Below the pieces are notes generated by a model. The model ran no database searches, was not told the DNA's origin, and was given only the letters and a program-made list of their open reading frames with translations. Source: Brevibacterium iodinum ATCC 49514 (GTDB lineage: Bacteria; Actinomycetota; Actinomycetes; Actinomycetales; Brevibacteriaceae). Taken from it: a stretch of 64,000 nucleotides of DNA. Position numbers and translations under genes: made by a program. The stretch lies in NCBI RefSeq assembly GCF_900169265.1, contig NZ_FXYX01000006.1, positions 82,855-146,854 on the forward strand, in the 5' to 3' direction. Shown here piece after piece: positions 25,252 through 34,693 of the stretch (the stretch's first letter is position 1; each line of letters starts with the position of its first letter).

Positions 25252-25553
25252 TGAAAGGCAGACTTCTATTGGCGATCGGCATCGGAGTGGGATACGTCCT
25301 CGGTTCCCGCGCTGGTCGACAGAGCTATGAATCGCTCACGCGATGCGTCCAGGACCTGTGGGGCGACCCCAGGGTCCGGGCCCGTGTCTCGAAGGTCGAG
25401 GACTCGGTCAAGGAGAAGGCTCCGGCCGCCCAGGACAAGGCGGAACAGGTGCTGAAGGCCGTCGGTGAGAAATCGAAGAAGGTAGGCGATGAGGCGAAGG
25501 CGAAGATTACCGGCGATTCGGCCGAGGATCCGATGGAGGACAGTCATGGCTGA
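25248..25553 (+). CDS. YtxH-like small membrane-anchored protein
   Basis: A 101-residue protein starting at one of two tandem ATGs (25248/25251), overlapping the kinase stop. The N-terminus is one membrane helix, LLLAIGIGVGYVLGSRAGR, with the GYVLGSRAGR motif of YtxH-type proteins. The rest is a charged amphipathic helix (VEDSVKEKAPAAQDKAEQVL). It is probably an envelope or stress protein of unknown detail. Confidence 0.75.
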   Translation: MMKGRLLLAIGIGVGYVLGSRAGRQSYESLTRCVQDLWGDPRVRARVSKVEDSVKEKAPAAQDKAEQVLKAVGEKSKKVGDEAKAKITGDSAEDPMEDSHG

Positions 25554-25718
25554 GATCTCCGATACCGAGCACTTCAGGTCAGTCGAAAAGCCATCGAGGC
25601 CGAGCTCGGTGTCATCGCCGCCGAGTGGGAGCAGCAGGGGCGCATCGAGCCGGTCGTGGACAAGGACACCGGTGAGATCCATCCCGATGCGGAGCGTGAG
25701 CTGCTCGATCGTTTCTGA
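25546..25718 (+). pseudogene. Small gene with an apparent one-base deletion
   Basis: The ATG at 25546 opens MAEISDTEHFRSVEK, but that frame then turns unnatural. In the -1 frame the sequence continues convincingly as AIEAELGVIAAEWEQQGRIE, then PVVDKDTGEIHPDAERELLD, to a TGA at 25716-25718. The switch falls in the run AAAA at 25586-25589. One extra A there would give a 58-residue protein. It is either a real indel, a sequencing error or, less likely, programmed slippage. The start overlaps the end of the YtxH-like gene by eight bases. Family not recognised. Confidence 0.55.
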
Positions 25719-25737
25719 ACTGCTCTGACGACTCTTT

Positions 25738-25769
25738 ATGACAATTACCGACCGATTGGTTAGTATATT
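25738..25769 (+). promoter_or_regulatory. paaZ promoter with PaaR-like operator
   Basis: ATGACA (25738-25743) and TAGTAT (25761-25766) are spaced by 17 bp. The operator TACCGACC-GATT-GGTTAGTA occupies 25746-25765, overlapping spacer and -10, so a bound repressor would block polymerase. The design matches the operators of the other paa transcription units. Confidence 0.7.
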
Positions 25770-25843
25770 GCTAGGAATCGGCAGCGGTGCCGAATGCGGC
25801 CGCCGTGGACCGGGAGACGTCGTTTCACCAGGGAGAGCAAAGC

Positions 25844-27880
25844 ATGACCGAAATCCTCAGTTCCTATGTGGCCGGAACCTGGCACACACCGGCAGCGACC
25901 GATTCCGCCCGGCCCGTCCGCGACGCCGGCACGGGGGAGCTCCTGCACTCGGTGAGTTCGGCCGGGGTCGACTTCGCCGCCGTCGCCGACCATGCCCGGA
26001 CCACCGGCATCGCCGAACTGCAGAAGCTGACCTTCCACCAGCGCGGTGTGATCCTCAAGAAGCTCGCGACCTACCTCATGGAGCGCACGAAGGACTACCA
26101 CGAGATCTCCTTCACCACCGGCACCACCAAGCGCGACGCCTTTGTCGACATCGAAGGCGGAATCGGCACACTCTTCACCTACTCCGGCGTCGCCCGCCGC
26201 CAGATGCCGAACTCGACCGTCCACCTCGACGGCGGAGTCGAGCGCCTGTCGAAGAACGGCACCTTCGTCGGCCGCCACATCCTCACCTCCCGGCAGGGCC
26301 TCGCGCTGCAGATCAACGCCTTCAACTTCCCCGTCTGGGGCATGCTCGAGAAGTTCGGACCGATGTTCGTCGCCGGCGTCCCCGTCGTCGTCAAACCCGC
26401 CACCGACACCGCCCACCTGACCCACGCCGTGGTCGCGGATATGATCGAATCCGGTCTGCTCCCTGCCGGCTCGATCCAGTTGGTCACCGGTGACGTCACC
26501 CCGCTGTTCGACCACCTCGCCGAACAGGACGCGATCGCGTTCACCGGCTCCGCGAACAACGCCCGCACGCTGTCCGGGCTCGACTGCGTGACCGAGCGCG
26601 GAACTCGATTCTTCGCCGAGGCGGACTCCCTGAACTTCTCCCTGCTCGGTCCCGATGTCGGCCCCGGGACGCAAGAATTCGATCTCTTCGTCTCCGGCGT
26701 CGTCGCCGAGATGACCGTCAAGGCCGGACAGAAGTGCACCGCGATCCGCCGCACCTTCGTCCCCGAGGTCCACGCCGAGGCGGTCGGTGAAGCCATCACC
26801 GCGAAGCTCGCCACCCAAGGGGTGGGGGACCCGCGCGAGAAGTCCACCCGCCTGGGTCCCGTCGTCTCCGACAAGCAGCGCACCGACGTCCTCGACGCGG
26901 TCGACCAGATCATCGCCGGGGGAGCGCATCTGCTCGCCGGCGGCCGTGAGGAATCAGATCGTCTGGCTGCCGAACACGGTGGTGCCTATGTCGCGGCCAC
27001 CGTCCTCCGGGCCGATGATGCCTGGTCCGATGCCGTCCACGACATCGAGGCTTTTGGGCCCGTGACCTCGATCATCACCTATTCCGACACCGAGGATGCC
27101 GTCCGCCTGGCCGCCCGTGGCCGCGGTTCGCTGGTCGGCTCCGTCGTCACCCACGACCGTGAGTTCGCGACCGAATTCGTCCGGAAGATCGCCCCATGGC
27201 ACGGCCGTGTGCTCGTCCTCGATCGTGACGATGCCGAAGAGTCGACCGGCCACGGCTCGCCGCTGCCGAACCTCATCCACGGCGGCCCCGGACGCGCCGG
27301 CGGCGGTGAGGAGATGGGCGGACTGCGCGGTATCACACACTTCATGCAGCGCACCGCGATCCAGGCCTCCCCGGACATGCTCACCGCGATCGGCGGGGAA
27401 TGGGTCAACGGATCGGAGCGCCGCCTCGGCGATCATCCGTTCACGAAGTCGCTTGAGGACCTGCGCATCGGCGACACCCTCGATTCGGAGTGGCGGGAGG
27501 TCACGCTCGACGATATCGAGCACTTCGCGAACTTCACTGGGGACACCTTCTACGCCCACATGAACGAGGAGGCGGCCGCCGCGAACCCGTTCTTCCCGGG
27601 ACGCGTGGCGCACGGCTACCTCATCGTGTCCTTCGCCGCCGGACTCTTCGTCCAGCCGGACCCGGGTCCGGTGCTCGCAAACTACGGACTCGAGGGTCTG
27701 AACTTCATCACGCCCGTCTCCCCAGGTGACAAGCTCAAGGTGACGCTGACCGCCAAGCGCATCACCCCGCGTGAGACCGACGAATACGGTGAGGTCCGCT
27801 GGGACGCACAGGTCGTCAACCAGAACGACGAACCCGTGGCGAACTACGACGTGCTCACGCTGGTGGCCAAGGAGTACTGA
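25844..27880 (+). CDS. paaZ: Bifunctional oxepin-CoA hydrolase / semialdehyde dehydrogenase
   Basis: The ATG at 25844 with AGGGAGAG upstream gives 678 residues. Residues 1 to about 520 are an aldehyde dehydrogenase: ALQINAFNFPVWGMLEKFGP is the substrate/NAD region, and Cys298 in KAGQKCTAIRR is the nucleophile. Residues about 535-678 are a MaoC-type (R)-hydratase domain (TGDTFYAHMNEEAAAANPFF, RVAHGYLIVSFAAGLF), which carries the ring-cleaving hydrolase activity. PaaZ converts oxepin-CoA to 3-oxo-5,6-dehydrosuberyl-CoA. It is transcribed alone from an operator-bearing promoter. Confidence 0.93.
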   Translation: MTEILSSYVAGTWHTPAATDSARPVRDAGTGELLHSVSSAGVDFAAVADHARTTGIAELQKLTFHQRGVILKKLATYLMERTKDYHEISFTTGTTKRDAFVDIEGGIGTLFTYSGVARRQMPNSTVHLDGGVERLSKNGTFVGRHILTSRQGLALQINAFNFPVWGMLEKFGPMFVAGVPVVVKPATDTAHLTHAVVADMIESGLLPAGSIQLVTGDVTPLFDHLAEQDAIAFTGSANNARTLSGLDCVTERGTRFFAEADSLNFSLLGPDVGPGTQEFDLFVSGVVAEMTVKAGQKCTAIRRTFVPEVHAEAVGEAITAKLATQGVGDPREKSTRLGPVVSDKQRTDVLDAVDQIIAGGAHLLAGGREESDRLAAEHGGAYVAATVLRADDAWSDAVHDIEAFGPVTSIITYSDTEDAVRLAARGRGSLVGSVVTHDREFATEFVRKIAPWHGRVLVLDRDDAEESTGHGSPLPNLIHGGPGRAGGGEEMGGLRGITHFMQRTAIQASPDMLTAIGGEWVNGSERRLGDHPFTKSLEDLRIGDTLDSEWREVTLDDIEHFANFTGDTFYAHMNEEAAAANPFFPGRVAHGYLIVSFAAGLFVQPDPGPVLANYGLEGLNFITPVSPGDKLKVTLTAKRITPRETDEYGEVRWDAQVVNQNDEPVANYDVLTLVAKEY

Positions 27881-27889
27881 GGGAGATCT

Positions 27890-28030
27890 GTTCGGGTGAC
27901 GGTCGTGCCTGCCGGGCAGGAACGCGACGAGCTCGACGGAGAGCTTCGGCACGAACGCCTCCTTGAAAAGGACGACGTCGATGAGGCCATCGTCGATGGC
28001 CGTCTCTGCGGAGAGCTTGAGCTCGCCCCC
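27890..28030 (-). pseudogene. Diacylglycerol/lipid kinase gene, C-terminal remnant
   Basis: On the minus strand 28027-27890 reads GELKLSAETAIDDGLIDVVL, then FKEAFVPKLSVELVAFLPG and RHDRHPN. The DDGLxDVVL segment followed by a GRH-x-P ending is the C-terminal signature of the YegS/diacylglycerol kinase family. There is no start, no catalytic domain, and a seven-C run at its edge. Together with the next remnant it fills the 416-bp gap between paaZ and paaR. Confidence 0.4.
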
Positions 28031-28154
28031 CCAGAACGTACTGGTTTGAGTTCCTCGGCTGGTGTCGTCAAAACCACGCTGTGACTATTCAGGGGCGACC
28101 CTGCGCCGGAGCCAGCCGCGAAACGCGGGAAAGTGCTCGGCTGGAACAGATCAT

Positions 28155-28268
28155 CGGCGCAGGATCGAACTGTTCGGGCCGCAGGGACACCGGGCAGCCA
28201 CCGTCGGAGCGATCTGTCAGACCGCGGAGTTGAACAAGCGCTGCTTCTGCGAATCCTTCCCCGCTCTG
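28155..28268 (+). pseudogene. TetR regulator gene, helix-turn-helix remnant
   Basis: The plus strand reads RRRIELFGPQGHRAATVGAI then CQTAELNKRCFCESF, clearly a TetR N-terminal domain (compare ELFGxxGYxATTVxxICxxAGLNKRYFYESF). It is cut off at a run of nine G (28268-28276), and no ligand-binding domain follows. Two Tyr positions have become Cys. It converges on paaR. Confidence 0.5.
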
Positions 28269-28296
28269 GGGGGGGGACCTCCTGGTCGCTCGACCA

Positions 28297-28929
28297 TCAG
28301 GCTTCCAGGCCTTGGAAGGCCATCGTGGTGACCGCCTCGGCGATGGTGTCGGGATCGACGGGATAGCTGGGTCGGTACCATTCGGTGATCGAGTTGACCA
28401 TGCCGAAGAGCAGGCGGGTGATGAGGCCTGGGGTGAAGTCCGAGCGCAGACCGCCCTCGGCGATGGCTGCCTCGACGAGAGCACGGACCTTCGCATCGAT
28501 ATTGCGTCGGGCCTCGAGGGCTTCGCGTTCCAGCGGTGAGTTTCCGCGCACGCGCAGCAGCAAAGTCACCGAATGGTGGTACTCGATGAGGATGACCACG
28601 CTTGCGCGCACGGCCAGGTGCAGGCGTTCGAGCGCGGTGACGTTCTCCCGCAGACTCTCGGTCTCCACGGCCGAATCCAGGGCACGGACGCCGCGGCTGA
28701 TCGCCAGGTGAAGCAGCTCTTCCTTCGACTTCACGTGATGGTAGATCGCCGACTTCGTGATGCCGAGCTCACGGGCCACGGTGTCCATCGAGGTGCCGTC
28801 GTAGCCACGGGAGACGAAAACCTCCGTGGCTTTGTTGATGAGCGTCTCCCGGTCGTAGCCGGGACGGCCACGTCGGGAGCGTTTGGGGGCGGCCGCCTCG
28901 GCGGGGGTGGTCGTTTCGGGCATGCGCAT
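28297..28929 (-). CDS. paaR: TetR family regulator of phenylacetate catabolism
   Basis: A 210-residue TetR protein; starts at 28929 (MRMPETT) or 28923 are both possible. The helix-turn-helix is TSMDTVARELGITKSAIYHH with VKSKEELLHLAI after it. The C-terminal part fits the actinobacterial PaaR group, whose members repress paa genes and are released by phenylacetyl-CoA. Four similar palindromes at paa promoters are the predicted targets. It lies 99 bp upstream in coordinates of the end of paaK, on the same strand, and may be cotranscribed with paaK and paaI. Confidence 0.85.
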   Translation of the reverse strand: MRMPETTTPAEAAAPKRSRRGRPGYDRETLINKATEVFVSRGYDGTSMDTVARELGITKSAIYHHVKSKEELLHLAISRGVRALDSAVETESLRENVTALERLHLAVRASVVILIEYHHSVTLLLRVRGNSPLEREALEARRNIDAKVRALVEAAIAEGGLRSDFTPGLITRLLFGMVNSITEWYRPSYPVDPDTIAEAVTTMAFQGLEA

Positions 28930-29028
28930 CAGTCTAATCGGCCAGCTCGGTGGGTGCCGCGACCCAAGTCACAGCACTCACCTCGGCGCACATCCGCAGC
29001 GTTGCTTCCGCGTATGCCCCGCCTCATC

Positions 29029-30327
29029 TCAGCGCACGCCTTCGCGGCGGTCGATGATGCGCTTCATCTTGCCGACCGAGCGCGGCAGGTCGCCGGGCAT
29101 CTTGATGTCGATGGTGCAGGAGACGCCGAGGCGCTCCTTGATGCGGGCGGCCACGAGCTTGTCGAGGCCGTCGAGCTCGACGGCGCCGATGCCTTCGCGG
29201 GCCTCGACCTCGACGGTCATCTCATCCATCCGGCCCGGGCGTGTGAGGATGAGTTGGAAGTGGGGGCTCAGGGGTGAGAATTCGAAGAGTACGGTCTCGA
29301 CGTTCGCGGGGTAGACGTTGACGCCGCGGATGATCATGAGGTCATCGGAGCGACCGGTGATGCGCGAGATGCGGCGGAAGTTCGGCCGCGCGGTGCCCGG
29401 CAGCAGCGTTGCGAGATCGTGCGTGCGGTAGCGGATGATGGGCAGCGCTTCCTTCGTCAGAGAGGTGAAGACGAGTTCGCCCTCCTCGCCGTCGGGCAGC
29501 ACCTCGCCGGTGAAAGGGTCGACGATCTCCGGGTAGAAGTGGTCCTCCCAGATCGTCGGGCCGTCCTTCGTCACCGCGGACTCGCAGGCCACGCCGGGGC
29601 CCATGACCTCGGAGAGGCCGTAGATGTCGACGGCATCGATGTTGAAGGAGTTCTCGATCTCCTTGCGCATCTCGTCCGTCCACGGCTCGGCGCCGCAGAT
29701 CGCGGTCTTCAGGCTCGTCGAGGTCGGGTCGATGCCCTGCTTGTGGAATTCGTCGAGGATCGTGAGCAGGTAGGTCGGGGTGGCCGTGATGATGTCCGGC
29801 TCGAAGTCCTGGACGAGCTGCACCTGGCGCGGGGTCTGACCGCCGGAGATCGGGACGACGGTGAACCCGTGACGCTCCGCCCCGTGGACGCCGAGTCCGC
29901 CGGTGAAGAGGCCGTATCCGTAGGCGTTGTGCATCATCTGCTCTCGCTTGCCGCCGGCACCGAGGATGGAGCGGGCAATGAGGCTGCCCCACCTGTCGAG
30001 GTCGCCCAAGGTGTAGCCGACGACGGTCGGCAAGCCCGTCGTTCCCGAGGAGGCGTGGATGCGCGCGACCTGATCCTGGGGGACAGCGAACATCCCGAAC
30101 GGATAGTTGTCGCGCAGGTCCTGCTTGGTCGTGAACGGCAGCTTCGCGATGTCATCGAGGCTCGTGACGTCCGCCGGGGTGACGCCGAGTTCGTCGAAGG
30201 CCTTCCGGTAGAAGGGCACGTTCTCGTACACCGATTTCACCGTCGTCTTGATGTTCTTCAGCTGGTCGGAGCGCAGCTCGTCCAGGCTCATCCGTTCGCC
30301 GGCGTCGAGGTCGGTTTCAGTCATCAT
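29029..30327 (-). CDS. paaK: Phenylacetate-CoA ligase
   Basis: A 432-residue adenylate-forming enzyme that activates phenylacetate to phenylacetyl-CoA with ATP. Motifs: the phosphate loop HASSGTTGLPTVVGYT near residue 90, AYGYGLFTGGLGVHGAERHG, ICGAEPWTDEMR, DIYGLSEVMGPGVA, and RSDDLMIIRGVNVYPANVE with the hinge to the C-terminal lid. The C-terminal Lys in PRSVGKMKRIID is the catalytic lysine. The length is normal for PaaK. It follows paaI by 171 bp, an Ala/Gly-rich gap without a gene. Confidence 0.95.
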   Translation of the reverse strand: MMTETDLDAGERMSLDELRSDQLKNIKTTVKSVYENVPFYRKAFDELGVTPADVTSLDDIAKLPFTTKQDLRDNYPFGMFAVPQDQVARIHASSGTTGLPTVVGYTLGDLDRWGSLIARSILGAGGKREQMMHNAYGYGLFTGGLGVHGAERHGFTVVPISGGQTPRQVQLVQDFEPDIITATPTYLLTILDEFHKQGIDPTSTSLKTAICGAEPWTDEMRKEIENSFNIDAVDIYGLSEVMGPGVACESAVTKDGPTIWEDHFYPEIVDPFTGEVLPDGEEGELVFTSLTKEALPIIRYRTHDLATLLPGTARPNFRRISRITGRSDDLMIIRGVNVYPANVETVLFEFSPLSPHFQLILTRPGRMDEMTVEVEAREGIGAVELDGLDKLVAARIKERLGVSCTIDIKMPGDLPRSVGKMKRIIDRREGVR

Positions 30328-30498
30328 CGTCTCCTTGCGAATCTCTTCTGTGTGTCAGATCCAAAGACCGCCGAGGTGGTCCACCGTTCTTCGGTGTCCG
30401 GTCGTGAACGGGTGCTTCGGTGGGGGTGGTCCGGCGCGGCACGGTGCCTGTCGCGGAGCCGGCAGTCGTGGGGCTGGCGGTCGTGGGGCTGGCCGGGT

Positions 30499-31038
30499 CT
30501 ACTTGCGGTCCGGCAGCGTGCGGGACCGGCCGCGGTAGGTCGCGATGATCTCATCGCCGCGGGTGACGGTGACGTCGTAGATGCCCGAGCGGCCCTGCTT
30601 GACGACTTCGTGGCCGCGAGCGACGAGCTCGTCACCGAGGTACGTGGGTTTGAGGAAGTCGATGCCTCCGCCGGAGGCGACGGTGATCGAGCCGGGATAG
30701 TTGCAGGCCATCGCGAAGGTGGTGTCGGCGAAGAGGAAGACGTAGCCGCCGTGGGTGATGTCGTGGCCGTTGGTCATGATGTCGGTGACCGTCATCGAGC
30801 ACTGCGCCCAGCCGGGTCCGTGGTCATCGACGGTGATGCCCAGGTGCTGGGAGGCGCGGTCATTGGCGAACATCGCGGCGGCGCCGGTGAGTTCCTCGGT
30901 GGGGGCCGCCTCGGTGGATGCTGTGGGATCGGGCTGTGGAGCCGCCTCGGTGGGGGACTCGGGTACCGCCCCGGTGGGGGTGGAGGTGTTCGGGGTCTGT
31001 GACTCCGCGGTCGTCGTATCGTGGGTGGGCTGCCCCAT
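30499..31038 (-). CDS. paaI: Hydroxyphenylacetyl-CoA thioesterase
   Basis: The ATG at 31038 follows GAGGAGGAG and gives 179 residues. The hotdog domain starts near residue 60: AAMFANDRASQHLGITVDDH, then NGHDITHGGYVFLFADTTFA, where HGG and the Asp of ADT form the active site. PaaI removes CoA from dead-end hydroxyphenylacetyl-CoA and prevents CoA depletion. The first 55 residues are an added Thr/Pro/Ala-rich tail with repeated TEAAP units, encoded by three copies of a GCCGCCTCGGTG-like motif (30905-30985). The tail is absent from typical PaaI. Confidence 0.9.
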   Translation of the reverse strand: MGQPTHDTTTAESQTPNTSTPTGAVPESPTEAAPQPDPTASTEAAPTEELTGAAAMFANDRASQHLGITVDDHGPGWAQCSMTVTDIMTNGHDITHGGYVFLFADTTFAMACNYPGSITVASGGGIDFLKPTYLGDELVARGHEVVKQGRSGIYDVTVTRGDEIIATYRGRSRTLPDRK

Positions 31039-31157
31039 GGGCGGCTCCTCCTCGAGTCGCGGGTTCAGGCGCCGGTGCACGAGGAGTGCCTGCGCCGCTG
31101 CGTGTGGACGACGGTGAGAGTTCCCCGTAATCCCGGACGGTCAGCCCGTCGGACAAT

Positions 31158-31177
31158 AAACGACCATCTGGTCAATA
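31158..31177. promoter_or_regulatory. PaaR-like operator upstream of paaI-paaK
   Basis: AAACGACC-ATCT-GGTCAATA shows the same 8-4-8 palindrome as the other paa sites, with GACC/GGTC in both halves. It lies 120 bp upstream of the paaI start in an AT-rich patch that probably contains the paaI promoter. Confidence 0.6.
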
Positions 31178-31300
31178 AATATCGTTCCGATCGTCGCCGG
31201 TGTCAAGTCACGGGGTGTGGTTGGGGTGTGTTCGTCTGCGAATCGCGCAAGCATCGTCAAGCGCAGGCGGGAATGGGTCACTATCGGATAGCTGCCGAGA

Positions 31301-31360
31301 AATATAGGTCAGCATCGGATGCTTTTCGGCGGGCGAAAGTATCCGGGGCTGACCTATATT
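31301..31360. repeat. Long nested hairpin in the paaI-paaA intergenic region
   Basis: AATATAGGTCAGC (31301-31313) pairs with GCTGACCTATATT (31348-31360). Inside, CGGATGCTTTTCG (31316-31328) pairs with CGAAAGTATCCG (31334-31345) with one bulge. The 60 bases can fold into one stem. The divergent 683-bp gap also holds two operators and a dispersed repeat, but no gene. Confidence 0.8.
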
Positions 31361-31427
31361 CTGCGGGCGCCGCGTGGGTCGGAGGGAGTTTGCCTGGTCG
31401 ATCCGGCAGGCGCCGCGCTGGTAGTGC

Positions 31428-31489
31428 GATTGTTGGGTCGATCCGCGGTGGTTTCGTCGCCGATGACGCCGTGGATCGACCCAACAATC
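31428..31489. repeat. Dispersed hairpin repeat, copy 2
   Basis: GATTGTTGGGTCGATCCGCGG (31428-31448) pairs at 20 of 21 positions with its complement at 31469-31489; the loop is 20 nt. The arms are shared with copy 1 at 22873-22926. A shorter GGTCGATCC also occurs at 31396-31404. Confidence 0.8.
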
Positions 31490-31592
31490 CACTGATCGGC
31501 ACGGCCACGCGGCACGGCGGCGGGTCTGAGCGGCTCTTTCGCGTGGGCGGCATTGCACCCGGGCCGGGGGTGTGCGACACTTGTGGCAACAA

Positions 31593-31612
31593 TACAGAAC
31601 AAATGGTCAGTA
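31593..31612 (+). promoter_or_regulatory. PaaR-like operator upstream of paaA
   Basis: TACAGAAC-AAAT-GGTCAGTA: the right half is the consensus and the left half has two changes. It lies 109 bp before the paaA start and probably controls the whole paaABCDE-J-F-H-G unit. Confidence 0.6.
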
Positions 31613-31721
31613 AATGGATTTCCTCGGGCCAGAGGTCTGACGATGGTCGGACCGATGAGGAGGTCGGCAGCCGCTGACCGAGCCGGGTCCTGACAAGGGC
31701 ACATCCAAGGGTGGAGTGGTC

Positions 31722-32756
31722 ATGACAACTCAAGTGAACGACAACCGCTTCGACGAGGCGGCGCTGCAGGAGCAGTTCGACGCCACGATCGAGGCCAAGG
31801 ATCGGATCGAACCCCGGGACTGGATGCCCGAGGCCTACCGCAAAACGCTCATCCGCCAGGTCGCGCAGCACGCGCACTCGGAGATCATCGGCATGCAGCC
31901 AGAAGGCAACTGGATCTCCCGCGCACCCTCCCTGCGGCGCAAGGCGATCCTGCTGGCGAAGGTCCAGGACGAAGCCGGACACGGCCTCTACCTCTACTCG
32001 GCCGCCGAGACCCTGGGCGCCACGCGCAACGAACTCACCGAGAAGCTCGTCGCCGGCAAGCAGAAGTACTCCTCGATCTTCAACTACCCGACCCTGTCCT
32101 ACACCGATGTCGGCACGATCGGCTGGCTCGTCGACGGGGCGGCCATCTGCAACCAGGTCCCGCTGTGCCGGACCTCCTTCGGCCCCTATGGCCGCGCGAT
32201 GATCCGCATCTGCAAGGAAGAGTCCTTCCACCAGCGCCAGGGCTACGAGCTGCTGATGACGATGATGCGCGGGACCGAGGCTCAGCGCGAGATGGTCCAG
32301 GAATCGGTCAACCGCTTCTGGTGGCCGGCGCTGATGATGTTCGGGCCTCCCGACGACAACTCGCCGAACACCGAGCAGTCGATGGCCTGGGGCATCAAGA
32401 CCCACACCAACGATGAGCTGCGCCAGAAGTTCGTCGACATGTCCGTTCCGCAGGCCGAAGCCCTCGGCGTGACGTTCCCCGATGAGAACCTCAAGTGGAA
32501 CGAGGAGCGCGGACACTACGACTTCTCCACCCCGAACTGGGACGAGTTCTGGGCTGTCGTCAAGGGCGACGGACCCTGCAACGAGCAGCGCGTCGCCCAC
32601 CGCAAGCGCGCCTGGGACGAAGGAGCGTGGGTGCGCGAAGCAGCGCTCGCCTTCGCGGAGAACCAGACCGCCGAGGCGGCCGCCACCCCGGACGCGGCCG
32701 CGGACACCCCCGCCGCCGGAGTCGACACCACCACACCCGAGGAGACAGCGAAATGA
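31722..32756 (+). CDS. paaA: Phenylacetyl-CoA epoxidase, catalytic subunit PaaA
   Basis: The ATG at 31722 follows GGGTGGAG and gives 344 residues; a GTG two codons upstream is less well placed. PaaA is the ferritin-like di-iron subunit that, with PaaC and electrons from PaaE, makes the 1,2-epoxide of phenylacetyl-CoA. Iron-ligand regions are visible: [20 protein letters not shown] and [16 protein letters not shown] (the ExxH pattern in each). [18 protein letters not shown] is also typical. The last 30 residues are Ala/Thr/Pro-rich. The stop overlaps the paaB start (ATGA). Confidence 0.95.
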   Translation: MTTQVNDNRFDEAALQEQFDATIEAKDRIEPRDWMPEAYRKTLIRQVAQHAHSEIIGMQPEGNWISRAPSLRRKAILLAKVQDEAGHGLYLYSAAETLGATRNELTEKLVAGKQKYSSIFNYPTLSYTDVGTIGWLVDGAAICNQVPLCRTSFGPYGRAMIRICKEESFHQRQGYELLMTMMRGTEAQREMVQESVNRFWWPALMMFGPPDDNSPNTEQSMAWGIKTHTNDELRQKFVDMSVPQAEALGVTFPDENLKWNEERGHYDFSTPNWDEFWAVVKGDGPCNEQRVAHRKRAWDEGAWVREAALAFAENQTAEAAATPDAAADTPAAGVDTTTPEETAK

Positions 32757-33094
32757 CCGAGACCAACCCCGGTCCCACCTCGGCGAAGGACGGATCCGCT
32801 GTGGGCTCGACCCGCGGCGAATGGCCGCTGTACGAGGTCTTCGTGCGCGGCAAGCGCGGACTCAACCACGTCCACGTCGGATCCCTGCACGCCGCCGACG
32901 ACCAGATGGCCGTCCATCACGCCCGCGACGTCTACACCCGACGCAACGAAGGCGTGAGCATCTGGGTCGTCCGCGCCTCCGACATCACGGCCTCGAGCCC
33001 GGACGAGAAAGACCCGATGTTCGCCCCCAGCGGCGACAAGGTCTACCGCCACCCCACCTTTTACGACATCCCCGCCGATGTCCCCCATATGTGA
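32753..33094 (+). CDS. paaB: Phenylacetyl-CoA epoxidase subunit PaaB
   Basis: A 113-residue protein; the ATG overlaps the paaA stop. The core [20 protein letters not shown], with [20 protein letters not shown] and [13 protein letters not shown] [10 protein letters not shown], is standard PaaB, a small subunit that bridges the PaaAC heterodimers. The first 20 residues are a variable extension. Confidence 0.93.
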   Translation: MTETNPGPTSAKDGSAVGSTRGEWPLYEVFVRGKRGLNHVHVGSLHAADDQMAVHHARDVYTRRNEGVSIWVVRASDITASSPDEKDPMFAPSGDKVYRHPTFYDIPADVPHM

Positions 33095-33107
33095 GTAGGG
33101 GCGAGAA

Positions 33108-34084
<977 letters not shown>

Positions 34085-34088
<4 letters not shown>

Positions 34089-34693
34089 CCGCCATGCTCG
34101 AGACTTACCCGACCGACACCCGCACCGACTCCCGCACCGACTCCCACGCCGACACCCGCCCGGCAGTCGTGGCCGACGCCGCACCAGCCACCGACGCCGA
34201 GGCGATCGACCGTGCCTGGGCCGCCGCCGAACGCGTGACCGACCCCGAGATGCCGATGCTCACCCTCCTCGACCTCGGCGTGCTGCGCGACGTCACGGTC
34301 GAAGACGGCCACGTCGTCACCACCATCACGCCCACCTATTCGGGATGCCCGGCGATGGCGACGATGCGCGATGACCTGCAGCGTGAGCTCCTCGAAGACG
34401 GCTTCCCCGACGCCGAGGTGCGCGTGTCCCTGACACCCGCCTGGACGAGCGACTGGATCACCGAACGCGGCAGACAAGCACTCAAGGACGCCGGAATCTC
34501 CCCACCCGGCTCCGCCCCCGTCCGCACCGGCCCCGTGGCGCTGACCCTCATGCCCACCCGCCGCGCCGTGACCTGCGTGCTGTGCGGATCCGACGATGTC
34601 AGGCTGTCCTCCGAGTTCGGCGCGACCGCGTGCAAGGCCATGTACCAGTGCAACGTCTGCCTCGAACCGTTCGACCATGTGAAGGAGATCTGA
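34085..34693 (+). CDS. paaD: Phenylacetate degradation protein PaaD (MIP18/SufT family)
   Basis: Of three near starts, GTG 34085 is chosen: GGAGG lies seven bases upstream and it overlaps the paaC stop (GTGA). It gives 202 residues. The DUF59 fold contains VTDPEMPMLTLLDLGVLRDV and TPTYSGCPAMATMRDDL with its conserved Cys. A C-terminal zinc-ribbon-like part has CVLC and CNVC. PaaD is thought to help assemble the iron-sulphur or di-iron centres of the epoxidase. The N-terminus holds a repetitive DTRTDSRTDSHADTRP tract. Confidence 0.92.

Noticed and set aside
31281..32600. 439-codon minus-strand frame over paaA and the intergenic region
   Set aside because: Antisense to paaA, and its 3' part crosses hairpins and an operator.
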